Part shown: one piece after another, positions 63,283 through 64,000 of the stretch
Position numbering within the stretch: the stretch's first letter is position 1
Layout: every line of letters starts with the position of its first letter
From: Plantago ovata
Lineage: Eukaryota; Streptophyta; Magnoliopsida; Lamiales; Plantaginaceae
Length of the DNA: 64,000 nt
Direction: 5' to 3'
Assembly: GCA_028274465.1 (NCBI GenBank)
Contig: CM051457.1
Span: forward strand, 56,394,425-56,458,424
Program-made: the position numbers and the translations under genes
The notes under the pieces: model-generated
The model's database searches: none
What the model was told of the DNA's origin: nothing
What the model saw: the letters and a program-made list of their open reading frames with translations, nothing else

Positions 63283-64000
63283 GGCCTCTTTCCATCTGTC
63301 TGAGTCAATATCATTTATTGCCTCTTTGTAGGTCTCGGGGTCTTCCGATCTGATAAGCCAACATCAAGTTCACTGATGTCTTCTATCATAAGGCTTTGCT
63401 TCTGAGGTACTTTTGGGATCCTTTCGACCTACGGAGCTCGACTGGTGCTTCTGTCGGCGTTTTTGGTGCTTTTCTTTTCTGGCTTCGTGTAACACGAACA
63501 TTATCAGTGGGCACTGATGTAGCCGGTCGCGTGCTACGACCCTGTTCCCTAGCAGGAGGCTACTCTTGTGCAACTTGTTGCACAGGTTGATTGACAACGG
63601 GTTCTATTGGTGTGGTTTCAACTGTTGATCTAATCACAGGACTCCCACTGACTATGACATGCCTAGCAAGTGTCATATCATTACCCTTGTCTGCTTCGAA
63701 AGCTCCCACTGAACTTGAGTCCAAATCCGAAGATTTAGAGAACTCATGTTCGCGCGTGTCAAAGTCTTTAATTTCTTCAAGTCTATCATATCAACTAACC
63801 TCTCTTCTTCGAGGTATTCTGCTTCTAAAAACTTGACATTTCTAGATACTATCACCTTGTGATCTTCAGCATGATAGAATTCATAGCCTCTCGTCTGACG
63901 AGGATAGCCTATGAAATAAACTTTTACACCCTTGGCATCTAACTTATCAGTGCACAACAATTTGACTATCACAGGACAGCCCCAAGGTCTAAGATAGCCC
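63283..64000 (-). pseudogene. Copia E pol, integrase C-terminal region (partial)
   Basis: On the minus strand from the window edge: LRPWGCPVIVKLLCTDKLDA, then VYFIGYPRQTRGYEFYHAED and VIVSRNVKFLEAEYL, typical of the copia integrase C-terminal end. A Ser/Thr- and Arg-rich linker leads to RT. Frameshifts lie near 63770 and 63580, and stops in the linker. The catalytic core is beyond the right edge. Confidence 0.82.

Larger units (their letters stand above)
59537..64000 (-). mobile_element. Copia E, degenerate, 5' part beyond the right edge
   Basis: On the minus strand it has integrase C-terminus, RT, [solo LTR], RT end, RNase H, polypurine tract and the first 137 bp of a 3' LTR. RNase H motifs such as SATEAEYIAASEAL and a 2-kb LTR fit a Tork/Angela-type lineage; this is tentative. 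The left limit is a truncation against the LINE. Stops and frameshifts are spread over all domains, and no TSD can be seen. Confidence 0.85.

Overview
This window is plant nuclear DNA, almost certainly from a flowering plant. It is built nearly entirely of transposable elements nested inside one another. The evidence is Ty1/copia and Ty3/gypsy LTR retrotransposons of plant lineages (tRNA-Met and tRNA-Asp primer sites, Athila-like and Tat-like gag), a CACTA DNA transposon with a plant Ptta/En-Spm gene remnant, and a plant L1-type LINE. I see no convincing host gene, rRNA or tRNA gene. The only stretch without an obvious element is about 28297-29865.

Layout, left nest (1-28296). Copia copy C (minus strand, 21792-28296, gag and a truncated 5' LTR) was split by an Athila-like element G2 (plus strand, 16140-21791). 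G2 was split in gag by Copia copy A (minus strand, 1-16139). Copia A was split in pol by a Tat-like gypsy element G1 (minus strand, 4352-10230). Copia C also holds a CACTA element (22180-26024), which itself contains a solo LTR of the G2/G3 family (22395-23631). Target-site duplications (TSDs) with both copies inside the window are GTTTC (G1) and ATT (CACTA); the solo LTR has an imperfect pair. The second TSD copies of Copia A and G2 lie beyond the left edge.

Layout, right nest (29866-64000). A LINE on the minus strand (29866-31532 and 59068-59530) was split by a 27.5-kb block. The block carries the outer LTRs of Copia D, a pol and 3' region ending in the LTR of a sister copy (Copia B), and a complete Athila-like element G3 (34822-44116) in gag. 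A solo LTR of a third Copia family (55922-58027) sits in the 3' LTR. The right edge is a degenerate Copia E (minus strand) with a solo LTR of its own family inserted in RT.

How the parts work. The A/B/C/D Copia family has gag with a zinc knuckle and coiled coil, PR-IN-RT-RNaseH in the -1 frame relative to gag, and then a large extra ORF. Between pol and the extra ORF sits an array of eight hairpins with a constant 7-nt loop and covarying stems, then a second polypurine tract, then a TATA box. The extra ORF has intron-like segments whose removal keeps the frame. The Athila-like G2/G3 family keeps gag-PR but lacks RT/RNaseH/IN. It carries an extra ORF behind what looks like its own promoter and a 543-bp leader intron. 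G1 has lost RT/IN but retains an antisense TATA box, leader and splice donor in its 3' region. So three unrelated families here each carry signs of an accessory transcription unit near the 3' end. Together with the covarying hairpins, this is the part most worth following up.

Every element is damaged somewhere; the breaks are described in the individual entries. All alignments and counts were made by eye.
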